Shown here piece after piece: positions 58,201 to 64,000 of a DNA stretch of 64,000 nucleotides; the first letter of the stretch is position 1, and each line of letters starts with the position of its first letter. The position numbers were made by a program, and so were the translations under genes. The DNA lies in NCBI GenBank assembly GCA_005408345.1, contig SEMN01001239.1:1-64000 (forward strand), written 5' to 3'. The DNA is from Macquaria australasica. Lineage: Eukaryota > Chordata > Actinopteri > Centrarchiformes > Percichthyidae. Below the pieces are notes generated by a model. The model did not search any database and had not been told where the DNA came from. It saw nothing but the letters and a program-made list of their open reading frames with translations.

Positions 58201-60359
58201 CAGAAGAAGCAGCAGCATGCCATCATACTGTCGATGATAGGTTTAGTTTCTCTTCAGAACTTTTCAACATTGCTGTTGTAGTTTGTTCAGAGTCTGCTGC
58301 TGGCCTTACTTCACGTCCTGATAAAGGTATCTGCATTGATTTCACTTTCCTCCAAAAATGGCCTTTAAAGGTGTTTTTGTTTGCGATTTTAGCAAAAACC
58401 ATTGTTCCAGACCTGATGCTATGTAAAATTCATATGTGGACCTTAATTAGATATATATTAATTGGTTAATCTATCCATTGATTTATCGAGCCATGTTTTG
58501 CTGCTGTTGTGTTTAATGATTAATTAATTATATCAATAGGAATTGTTGTTATATACTGTACAGCTGGGAATGAGTGACCAAATGTAAAATAAATGTCAAT
58601 AAATTAATGCACTTGGTAAATAATATCTAGACCATATGGTCCCTATTGGTTTTCATTGATATCTTTCATACTTCGGCTGGTATGACTGAAACAGGTATTA
58701 AAAAGGTCTTAAAAAGTCTCAAGTTTTACTTGGTGTACCCTGCAGAAGCTGAGCAGAAATAGCGTTAGTTTCTGAGGACACCTACAACCAATGCAGACAA
58801 CGTGCATCATGCACACATAAACATGAAGGATAAATAAAAATTAAGTCAGATATAGGGTATCTCAGTCTGTTTTTGATTTGTACGGAGGTACAAAATATTG
58901 ATGTGGAAAATTGTGTGAATGGATTGCTACCAACTAAACGCTTAAGTAAACTGTAAGGGGAAAGGGACTTTGTAGTGCTGAGTCCAGATATATTCATGGG
59001 AACAATATAACTTCCAATGTGGATCTATATAGTTTTTTTTTATGAGATGTCCTTAAGTGCCTTAGGTGTGGCTACCCATGTTGTTTGGGTTAATTAAATG
59101 TTCTATGTATGGTTACTTAGTTTGGTTTCTAACCACAGATTTAGATAATGTAAGGACTGTTATGGTTCTTTGACTTCCAGGAGACCATGATGGACCATCC
59201 TTTGCGAACCATCTCCTACATTGCTGACATTGGCAACATTGTGGTTCTGATGGCCCGGCGCAGGATGCCCCGACCTGACTCTCAGGAGAATGTAGAGGCG
59301 TCAGACCCAGGTCAAGACAGCAAGCGCCAGTACAAGATGATATGCCACGTGTTTGAGTCTGAGGATGTGAGTCCAACAGTAAAGTTACATGATGTCTTTG
59401 CTTGTCAGAAGGGACAACATGCCATTTTTGTAATGTTAAATTTGACAGCCTAATCAACTGTGAAATTGACTACTGTTAGTTAAAAAGAAGATAATACAAA
59501 TAATGATTACAATTATTTCAAAAATTTCAAAAATTCTGCCATTTCTCCCCCCTACCCCCTATCGTCTATCTACCCCCTACCCCCCTATCTTCCAGGCCCA
59601 GTTGATTGCCCAGTCCATTGGACAGGCCTTCAGTGTGGCTTACCAGGAATTCTTACGGGCCAATGGCATTAACCCTGAGGACCTGAGTCAGAAGGAGTAC
59701 AGTGACCTGCTCAACACTCAGGACATGTACAATGATGACCTCATCCACTTCTCCAAGTCTGAGAACTGCAAAGATGTAAGTAGAGCTGGTTCCTTAACAG
59801 TAATTTGGTCTTTAATTAAGTCGTATACTGTTCAAAATAAAAAAAGTCAGTGATCATTTTCTTTACCACTGCTACTGGTTCAGACAGTGCTGCTGCTCAG
59901 AACTTCCACATTCCAAAGGTTCTGCTCTCATTGCCAACTGTCAATCATATTTACATAAATGCATACTGGTACACAATGACATAACCAGTAAAACAACACT
60001 ATTATTATTATATTATTTGATATGTTTTTGCATTATGATGTGGAAAATTGTATTAAACAAAGTAAAAAGTCATATTTAATTTCACTCTGACAGAAATGGT
60101 TTTGTGTTGTTTCTGTTTGTTTGCTTCCTGCCTGCTGTGAACTCAGGTGCTCATTGAGAAAGCTAAAGGGGAGATTATGGGTGTGGTCATTGTGGAGAGT
60201 GGGTGGGGTTCCATCCTGCCCACTGTCATCATTGCCAACATGATGCATGCCGGGCCGGCTGAGAGGTCTGGCAGACTGAACATAGGAGACCAGATCATGT
60301 CCATTAATGGGACCAGTCTGGTGGGACTGCCACTGTCCACCTGCCAGAGCATCATCAAG
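31382..60359 (+). CDS. apba1: apba1 (Mint1/X11-alpha) coding region, 3' end outside window
   Basis: Joined coding sequence: 31382-32947, 39987-40085, 40215-40254, 43909-44054, 51000-51032, 57591-57677, 59181-59366, 59596-59775, 60147-60359. All junctions are GT-AG. All introns are phase 0 except the one after 40254, which splits a Val codon. The product so far is about 850 residues: disordered N-terminus, CASK-binding segment (about 460-510), PTB domain (about 574-750) and the start of PDZ1 (about 785 on). In the family this is a neuronal adaptor that binds Munc18, CASK and the NPxY tail of APP at presynaptic and Golgi membranes. The IWVMRQ CASK-binding motif and the PDZ1 sequence GWGSILPTVIIANMMH point to APBA1 rather than APBA2 or APBA3. 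By comparison with mammalian APBA1, about 110 C-terminal residues are missing to the right. I cannot tell whether it is the a or b teleost paralogue. Confidence 0.95.
33024..33355 (+). repeat. Inverted repeat arm 1 (332 bp)
   Basis: Reverse-complementary to 37592-37923, with only 4 mismatches in a 210-bp core and about 95-97 percent identity overall. It starts 76 bp after the donor of coding exon 1. Confidence 0.9.
33667..33969. mobile_element. MITE with perfect 19-bp TIRs, Harbinger-like
   Basis: Left end GGCCAGTTCAGACCAAAGA is the exact inverse of the right end TCTTTGGTCTGAACTGGCC. TAA lies one base outside each end, compatible with a 3-bp TWA target duplication of PIF/Harbinger elements. 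No coding capacity. A related copy is at 15276. Confidence 0.8.
35368..36171. mobile_element. hAT-type MITE interrupted by an LTR
   Basis: Left end CAGTGGTGGAAGAAGTATTC, right end AATTAGTTACTTTCTGCCACTG. The flanking octamers GATAATGA and GATGTTGA match at 6 of 8 positions, as expected for an aged hAT target duplication. Fragments of the family occur at 8540-8698, 52129-52410 and 61315-61440. Confidence 0.75.
35608..36037 (-). mobile_element. LTR (about 430 bp) inside the hAT MITE, minus strand
   Basis: Bounded by TGTCAGG and CTGTGACA. On the minus strand an AATAAA (complement near 35645) sits close to the 3' end, as in an LTR R region. A clean target duplication was not found, so the ends may be off by a few bases. 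No internal genes: a solo LTR. Confidence 0.55.
37592..37923 (-). repeat. Inverted repeat arm 2 (332 bp)
   Basis: Partner of 33024-33355. Both arms contain a 69-codon open frame (minus strand in arm 1, plus strand in arm 2). The four core differences change four residues and include no silent change, so the frame looks incidental. Confidence 0.9.
38218..38420. repeat. Dispersed repeat, copy 2 of 2
   Basis: GAGAACTGGATACAGCGTCG, then TTCATTCCTATGAAAGCTGC and GCCAAAAAAG; see 10072-10270. Confidence 0.55.
39297..39346. repeat. Imperfect (CA)n microsatellite
   Basis: CA/CG repeats followed by a short CT run. Confidence 0.85.
39987..40085 (+). CDS. apba1: apba1 coding exon 2 (Ser/Pro linker)
   Basis: 33 codons, acceptor CCATGCAG at 39979-39986 and donor GAG|GTATGT. 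It encodes a Ser/Pro-rich stretch (SPSSSSPSPPGAESSS, then HLLQDDRFESSPSSKE) between the CASK-binding segment and the PTB domain. It is in frame with both neighbours and matches the SPSPGSSSPLGAESSS-type linker of APBA1. Confidence 0.9.
40215..40254 (+). CDS. apba1: apba1 coding exon 3 (40 nt, SRRSLASFPTYVE)
   Basis: A 40-nt exon after a 129-bp intron, acceptor TTAATAG, donor GAAG|GTGAGT. It encodes SRRSLASFPTYVE plus the first base of a Val codon completed at 43909. The same peptide precedes the PTB domain in vertebrate APBA1. This is the only phase-1 junction seen, so skipping it alone would shift the frame. Confidence 0.9.
40340..40485 (+). pseudogene. LINE endonuclease fragment
   Basis: Plus-strand translation ITALSETWLNQEKGMDFHME, then SYKLHYMN, carries the conserved (A)LSETWL motif of CR1/L2-group apurinic-type endonucleases. 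Cut off by the element at 40486. Confidence 0.6.
40486..41366. mobile_element. Harbinger-like non-autonomous element
   Basis: The left end GGGCCTCATTTAGCAA and the inverse of the right end (GGCCCTCATGCAGGAA) form imperfect TIRs flanked by AAT on both sides. The interior holds a short KKAARRRNFSSS-coding scrap and TTCTTA-rich subterminal repeats. No transposase frame is left. Confidence 0.55.
42330..42700. repeat. Degenerate tandem repeat, about 110-bp period
   Basis: CCTGGAAACA-type blocks recur at about 42332, 42440, 42543 and 42661, with similar AATCAGGGCTG and TACCTATTTTTATGGTTAT segments. The unit is related to the inverted-end repeat at 27425-27965. Confidence 0.6.
43909..44054 (+). CDS. 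apba1: apba1 coding exon 4: start of PTB domain
   Basis: 146 nt, acceptor CCCTTCAG, donor AAG|GTGAAA. It encodes PGPCDPEDLIDGIIFAANYL and continues to AQEAVSRIK, the first strand and helix of the PTB fold that binds NPxY peptides of APP-family tails. Nearly identical to mammalian APBA1. Confidence 0.95.
45086..45593 (-). mobile_element. 3' tail of an L2/Maui-like LINE, minus strand
   Basis: Nearly identical to 1577-2071, including the AATTCAATTCAATTCAG terminus and TATATAGCGCCATATCATAA. Truncated at 45593. Differences include a short indel in the ACAACAGC run. Confidence 0.9.
46166..46258. repeat. (CA)n microsatellite, 93 bp
   Basis: Uninterrupted CA dinucleotides after a C run. Confidence 0.97.
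48570..49786 (+). mobile_element. Tc1/mariner element, about 1.2 kb
   Basis: Ends TATACCGATCAACCATAACA and, inverted, TACACCAATCAGCCATAACA; over 30 bp the TIRs match at 27 positions and both ends sit at TA. A single transposase gene fills the interior. Full length but decayed. Confidence 0.92.
48720..49752 (+). pseudogene. Tc1-like transposase pseudogene
   Basis: The start ATG (48720) runs into TGA at 48741. The real frame resumes at 48733 (SDFDKGQIVMA) and is broken by stops at 48769, 48859, 48877, 48880 and 48922. It is then open to TGA at 49702, and the last stop of the family frame (KGGPTQY) is at 49750. The DDE core is visible: AWSDESRF, FQQDNVPCHTA and SPDLNPIEHLWDVL. The N-terminal HTH region holds nearly all the stops. 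The family's usual length is about 340 codons; this copy cannot encode it. Confidence 0.92.
49880..50135 (+). mobile_element. tRNA-type SINE fragment with LINE-like tail
   Basis: Contains GTGTGGAGTCTGCATGTTCT, CCCTGTGTTTACGTGGGTTT and GTGCTCCAGTTTCCCCCACC, the conserved body of a widespread fish SINE, and ends GAGGATCAATAAAGGAGAAC, a tail shared with LINE 3' ends. The tRNA-like head is degraded. Confidence 0.7.
51000..51032 (+). CDS. apba1: apba1 microexon (33 nt, TAQKLAQNRKK)
   Basis: Eleven codons between acceptor CATGCCTGGCAG and a weak donor AAG|GTGCAG. The peptide TAQKLAQNRKK corresponds to MAQKLAKSRKK in mammalian APBA1, in the loop between PTB segments. Frame is kept with or without it, so it can work as a cassette. 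Several TGC motifs lie just upstream of the acceptor, as seen near neuronal microexons controlled by SRRM4. Too short for routine ORF calling; supported by family alignment and splice sites. Confidence 0.85.
52129..52410. mobile_element. Left part of a hAT-type MITE
   Basis: Starts CAGTTAGTGGTGGAAAGTAA and continues with ATTAAACAGCCCAACAGGAT and CAGCTCCACCTTGACCTGCT, body blocks of the same family as 35368-36171. Confidence 0.6.
52425..52600 (+). repeat. Direct repeat, copy 1
   Basis: Shares GTGAATGTA.AATATGTACAGCA, CTCAGCA-type blocks, GTGGGGAGTGA and AGAGCCTACAG.TGGATGC with 54133-54300, same orientation, about 1.7 kb apart. Confidence 0.7.
54133..54300 (+). repeat. Direct repeat, copy 2
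   Basis: See 52425-52600; about 75-80 percent similar by eye. Confidence 0.7.
55443..56168 (-). mobile_element. L2/Maui-like LINE fragment, minus strand
   Basis: Matches 1843-2578, including the ORF2 C-terminus (SRMGARAFSYQAPLLWNQIP at 55846-56028). The match at 55740-56168 is close; 55443-55690 is more diverged. Both ends are truncated. Confidence 0.88.
56693..56775. repeat. Dispersed repeat fragment
   Basis: GGGCCGTACGCAGGGTTTTA followed by GAAATACTGAGGTCC; the TACGCAGGGTTTTAGAAATA core also occurs at 21070-21092. Confidence 0.5.
57591..57677 (+). CDS. apba1: apba1 coding exon 6: PTB domain
   Basis: 29 codons, acceptor GTGTGTGTAG, donor CAG|GTACTC. It encodes APEGEPQPMTEVDLFISTQ followed by RIKVLNADSQ, the central PTB strands, closely matching APBA1. 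It joins in frame to the microexon and to exon 7. Confidence 0.95.
57678..59180 (+). other. apba1: apba1 intron between exons 6 and 7
   Basis: About 1.5 kb, AT-rich; no repeat or gene recognised. Confidence 0.9.
59181..59366 (+). CDS. apba1: apba1 coding exon 7: PTB domain
   Basis: 62 codons, acceptor TGACTTCCAG, donor GAT|GTGAGT. It contains ETMMDHPLRTISYIADIGN, then VVLMARRRMPRPDSQENVEA, and ends KMICHVFESED. These are core PTB strands and the APBA-specific insert. Confidence 0.95.
59596..59775 (+). CDS. apba1: apba1 coding exon 8: C-terminal PTB helix and linker
   Basis: 60 codons, acceptor ATCTTCCAG, donor GAT|GTAAGT. It begins AQLIAQSIGQAFSVAYQEFL, the long C-terminal PTB helix that packs on the peptide groove. 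It then runs through the linker (NPEDLSQKEYSDLLNTQDMY) that in the family folds back on the PTB domain and is autoinhibitory. The sequence is essentially that of mammalian APBA1. Confidence 0.95.
60147..60359 (+). CDS. apba1: apba1 coding exon 9: first part of PDZ1
   Basis: 71 codons, acceptor GAACTCAG, donor AAG|GTATGT. It carries EIMGVVIVESGWGSILPTVI, then NIGDQIMSINGTSLVGLPLS and ends CQSIIK. This covers PDZ1 up to the end of its second helix. The next exon (rest of PDZ1, PDZ2 and the C-terminal PVYI-type tail) is not found up to 64000. Confidence 0.95.
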
Positions 60360-60407
60360 GTATGTGTTATTTTTAATAACAGATATTATGAATGAAGGTA
60401 CTGATTA

Positions 60408-60490
60408 TAGAGGTGCACAGGTAGCACGGGGGCAAAGTTCTTGCCTGTCACTACACAGACCCTGGGTTCATTGTGGTTGGCTGTACCTCC
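60408..60490 (+). mobile_element. SINE head fragment (tRNA-like)
   Basis: AGGTGCACAGGTAGCACGGG followed by a CCTGGGTTCATTG box resembles the tRNA-derived promoter head of the SINE family whose body is at 49880-50135. Confidence 0.45.
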
Positions 60491-61314
60491 GGCTTGGTTG
60501 TGTTTCCACAAAACACACAACACAAGAGAAGTTACAAAGTGCTGAACAAATGTGTGTTCTTTTTTTCTGATTTATTTTTCAAGATTTATTTAAGGCATTT
60601 TGCCTTTATTTGATCAACATAGTAGAGATACAGACAGGAAATGCATGGAGAGAGTGGAGGATGACTTGCAACAAATGTCCAACCATTGCAGCTACCTGTG
60701 CATGGTATGCATCTTAACCACTGGGCCACTGAACACCCCCAGATTAAACTGAAGATCAAGAATCAATTCAAAGACGGACAGACAGTTAAGTGTAGAGAGG
60801 CTAAGAGGTTGATAAAAGCAAGACTGTGCTAGCTTATTGTGATTCAAATTTTTAGCTACAGGTTTAATGAAATGTAATAATATAAAATAAAATATAATAT
60901 AATTCTTGACTTGGCAGTACCTGTTCAGGAATATGCTGAGGACCGATAATAAGAAACTCTGTCTGAAATGCATTCTGTGAGCACCGCGAAGTCCTCCACA
61001 ATCTGTCCTCTGTCCCACTATAACCAGTCCACTGTAACCAGTCCACTCGGCCTTCTCTGTCCCACTCCTACCAGTCCACTCAGCCTCTCTGTCCCACTAT
61101 AACCACCCCACATCCCCCTGACTCTCAGCCAGTGAATGTGTCAGCTGAGTGCAGAGTGCCTCCTCTCTGGACATGGAGCTCTCTGGAGCTCTGCCCTCCT
61201 GAAGCCGCAGACACACCAGACATGCTGATTTGTCTCCTTTCTTCTGGTCCATGCTCACAGTTTATCAGGACTTTTTTATGTGCCTTTGGTTTTACTCTGA
61301 AACGGAAGCGACTT

Positions 61315-61440
61315 GAAACGAAAAAGTACTTAAGTAGAAGTAAAATGACCTATTTTTAAAAATACTCAAAGTACAAGTACACAAAAAATGACTTTGTTAC
61401 AGTAAGGAGAGTAAATGTAGTTTGTTACTTCCACTCCTTG
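61315..61440. mobile_element. hAT-type MITE end fragment
   Basis: AAAGTACTTAAGTAGAAGT..., ACTCAAAGTACAAGTAC and GTTACTTCCACTCCTTG are degenerate terminal blocks of the 35368-36171 family. Confidence 0.45.
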
Positions 61441-61469
61441 CTTTACGGAAGATATAACTGTTCAATGAT

Positions 61470-61740
61470 AATAATTCAATGACATGCCATGGCAACTCAT
61501 TATATTGCCCAGAGGGAGCCTAAATAAAGAAAAGAAAGGACCTAAAATTGCTCCTTGAGGCTCTCCAAACCTATTATTAGCCACTGAGGAGAAAGGATTG
61601 TCTGTGGAAACAGAGAATTGTCTATTTTCCAGGTAGGAGGAGAACCAGTTTAAAGCAAAGCCAGAAATTCTGACCCAGTATCTCAACCTGCCAATAAGAA
61701 TGCAATGGTCAATTGCGTCAAATGTTGCAAGTAAATGTCG
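61470..61740 (-). pseudogene. L2-like reverse transcriptase fragment, minus strand
   Basis: Encodes FALNWFSSYLENRQFSVSTD, GEPQGAILGPFFSLF (normally GVPQGS) and RLPLGNIMSCHGMSLNYY, the RT region just before the YADD box. Cut at both ends. Confidence 0.75.
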
Positions 61741-62604
61741 AGGAAATAGAAATTGAGTAGTATGATGCTGATGGAAGCCAAATTGTTACATGAATACAAT
61801 TATGAACCAACTGTGCACGCATACATCTGCTGATGCCTCTGGACACATCTTCAATGATGTTCCTGGCATCATCGGGTGTTTCGGGTCTTTCAACATCATA
61901 CACCCTCATCCAGGTTATCCAGCCGGGGCTGATCAGTCCACAGCTTGTGTTCAGATAGCTAGCTACCTAGGCCTTGTCAAGTAAGATTGAGACCCCAGAA
62001 TACTGCCTCTAAGAAAACAGCAGCAACAGGACTGGTGAATTAGTATAATCAGTCCTGAATTAGTATAATCAGGACACTCGAACACAGAAGACTAACAGTT
62101 AAGCAATAAGTGATTGTTTATATGATAACTATAATCAGAAAATGATGATTTTAAATGGAAAAGAATAAGCATTTGTTAGAGTGAGTATTAAAAGTAACCA
62201 ATGTAATACTAATGCACTGAACATGAAAAAGAGGAACTGTTAACACTGTCTGTAGGAAAGTGTGTCAAGGTTCAACTCATGTAATATGTAGAAGTGTCCG
62301 GTACTTTCCAACGGAGATAGGTAAGGAAGGAACTACCATATAAAGGCATGTATGAGATGTGATTTAATAAAAAGTGTGTAATCGTTGAGCAACTAGGGAA
62401 GGGAGTAGCCTGGCATAGAGAATAAAAAGAGAAGTCAGAGACTTTGAGCCTCAGAGTGGTGCGAGTGGCGAGGAACACTTTGGACAGCAAAGGATTGGAT
62501 ACCAGCCAGCACTGGAGGACTCCGATGGATTGGCAACAAACAGGATTACCAAGAGATCAAGAAAATAGACTGTTGCTGATCAAGATAGTTTAGTTTCACC
62601 CTTT

Positions 62605-62658
62605 TAGTTTCAGTTTATTTATATAGCGCCATATCATAACAAAGTTATCTCAGGGCAC
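62605..62658 (-). mobile_element. 54-bp scrap of the L2/Maui-like tail
   Basis: AGTTTATTTATATAGCGCCA and CATAACAAAGTTATCTCAGG match 1590-1637; nothing else of the element is adjacent. Confidence 0.75.
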
Positions 62659-63283
62659 ACAGGACATCGGGGAACCTCAGCTCTCCCTGCCATCAGAGGA
62701 GGAGAGTCGTTTGGAACTTTTGGGACTTTGTACTGAGTTTTGGATTTCCATCGAGGACTCTTCTCTTTGGCAGGAGGACCATGGAAGGTTAATACTGGCC
62801 AGGCTAGCCTCCCTTTTCCTACCCAGAGATTTTATATTTGGAGATTCAATATAGACAAGAGAGAAAGAGGTATTTGATTATTATTTTGTGATTGATTGAA
62901 GTGTTGATTTTAAGAGCTGTTGCTATACCCTTGCTAAATTCCTGCAATAAACCTAAACATTATTATAAAGTAAATTGTTCACTCATTCATTGCTAAAAGC
63001 TTCTCATGATAGTAAAAAGTTAAGTTTATGTGTGCTCAACACCTACAAGGTTCTGAAAGGTTATTCTAATTTTTGTCCACTAAAGACTGTTAAACAGACC
63101 CTGAGGGCTTAGTATCCAAGCCATCTAACCCAAACCTAGCAACTTACCAAGTGAACAGATCTATTAGAGGAAAGCTGCCGTTAACGGGCGTGTCTGGTGA
63201 CTAAATCCGACGACCAAAGCTACTCGGTCGGGTGTAGTTATCAGAGGAAGCAGGGTAGACGACCGGATGTAGGCAGTTAGAAG

Positions 63284-63700
63284 CTAGGTGAGTTTCCTCG
63301 ACACCAGCTTAAATATCTTTAGAATTTCTAATAGGATTAGATTTCCATAGAACTGAAGATCGGACCCTTTAAATGGAGAGCTGGTCCAGTGAGTCCCTGT
63401 TTTACCGGGATCTAACAGCCTCCATGGCTCTCCTCTTTTGAGCCACAGCCATCTTGAAGCCCTCTCTGCCGCATCGGTGGTACTACAGATGGCTCTCTTC
63501 TTCCTCTCTCCCTCAATGCCCAAATTTCTGAAGGCTCTGGCTAAGGAACGGGCTGCAAATCCCCTGCATCCATCCTCCACTGGGAAACACCTCGCTCTCC
63601 ATCCAGCCTGCTGACAGTTGCTGACCAGTCCTTCATACTAGAAGAGCTTCCTTTTAAAAGCCTCTTCCAATCGATCTTTCCATGGAACTGTTAGCTCTAG
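63284..63700 (-). pseudogene. C-terminal fragment of a non-LTR reverse transcriptase, minus strand
   Basis: Encodes PWKDRLEEAFKRK, then (after a stop) YEGLVSNCQQAGWRARCFPV, DGCRGFAARSLARAFRNLGI and AAERASRWLWLKRGEPW. The GCRGFA...ASRWLW signature ends the ORF of a fish/invertebrate LINE group different from the L2 copies. The exact clade is uncertain. Confidence 0.65.
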
Positions 63701-63734
63701 CAACCAAGACCTTGTTGTTTCTTTTATAGTGCTC

Positions 63735-64000
63735 ATTAGAGAGAGGATTCATCTGTCAGAGCAGTGCTGAGCAGGATCAACGCACGCAAAGCTGCTGGCC
63801 CCGATGGCATCCCCGGACGTGTGCTTAGAGCATGTGCTGGGGAGCTGGCAGGGGTCGTGACGGACTTATTCAACATGTCCTTGGCCCATGCAGTTGTGCC
63901 GACCTGCTTCAAGGCCACCTCCATCGTACCAGTACCAAAACACTCCGCTCCAACATGTCTCAACGACTACCGCCCAGTAGCACTCACCCCCATCATCACA
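63735..64000 (+). pseudogene. Start of a non-LTR reverse transcriptase domain, continues past window
   Basis: Plus strand reads SRINARKAAGPDGIPGRVLR, ELAGVVTDLFNMSLAHAVVP, then TCFKATSIVPVPKHSAPTCL and NDYRPVALTPII, the N-terminal fingers of a CR1-group RT. It is the same family type as the deleted element at 25726-27010, which retains only KAVGPDRI of this domain. A TAG lies just upstream; the frame is open to the window edge. Confidence 0.8.

Larger units (their letters stand above)
60360..64000 (+). other. apba1: apba1 intron inside PDZ1, running off the window
   Basis: No exon for the rest of PDZ1 or PDZ2 is present. Contains SINE, hAT and LINE debris. 61750-62600 and 62660-63280 are anonymous; 62264-63000 is mildly LTR-like (TGTCAAGG start, AATAAA near 62948) but unproven. 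Confidence 0.8.

Noticed and set aside
62264..63000. Possible full LTR (TGTCAAGG start, AATAAA near 62948)
   Set aside because: No matching CA end or target duplication could be identified, and an L2 scrap lies in the middle.
1..64000. CRISPR-like arrays, bacterial operons, tRNA or rRNA genes
   Set aside because: The only regular repeats are microsatellites and the 20-mer array at 10672, which has no spacers. No intact tRNA fold or rRNA sequence was seen.

Overview
The window is vertebrate nuclear DNA, almost certainly from a teleost fish. It has long AT-rich introns with GT-AG exons, (CA)n and (AT)n microsatellites, a Tc1/mariner copy, L2/Maui-like and other CR1-group LINE fragments, hAT and Harbinger-like MITEs, and SINE pieces of the kind common in ray-finned fish. 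There is no operon, CRISPR array or prokaryotic feature.

One gene is well supported: an apba1 (Mint1/X11-alpha) orthologue on the plus strand. Nine coding exons are readable: 31382-32947, 39987-40085, 40215-40254, 43909-44054, a 33-nt microexon at 51000-51032, 57591-57677, 59181-59366, 59596-59775 and 60147-60359. They join in frame into about 850 residues: a long disordered N-terminus with Munc18- and CASK-binding segments, the whole PTB domain, and the first part of PDZ1. The rest of PDZ1 and all of PDZ2 lie beyond position 64000. Two untranslated 5' exons are proposed, near 5466-5556 and at 24537-24607, with a short uORF in the first.

Layout. 1-5370 is upstream DNA dominated by a minus-strand L2 LINE (1577-4150). 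5557-31277 is the 5' intronic region, with MITE, LINE and LTR debris, a solo LTR nested in a LINE (22530-22942), and a LINE that lost its reverse-transcriptase core in frame (25726-27010). 31278-32947 is the large first coding exon. The next intron holds a 330-bp inverted repeat pair (33024-33355 and 37592-37923), a Harbinger-like MITE, and an LTR nested in a hAT MITE. 40255-57590 holds a Harbinger-like element, an L2 tail, a CA tract, a decayed Tc1 element, a SINE and duplicated anonymous repeats. 57591-60359 is the compact PTB/PDZ exon cluster. 60360-64000 is intron with more LINE fragments, one running off the right edge.

I found no new molecular system. The most useful observations concern the structure of apba1 (microexon, uORF, candidate leader exon), the inverted repeats in its introns, nested transposon insertions that can be ordered in time, and a strong antisense bias of LINE fragments relative to the gene.
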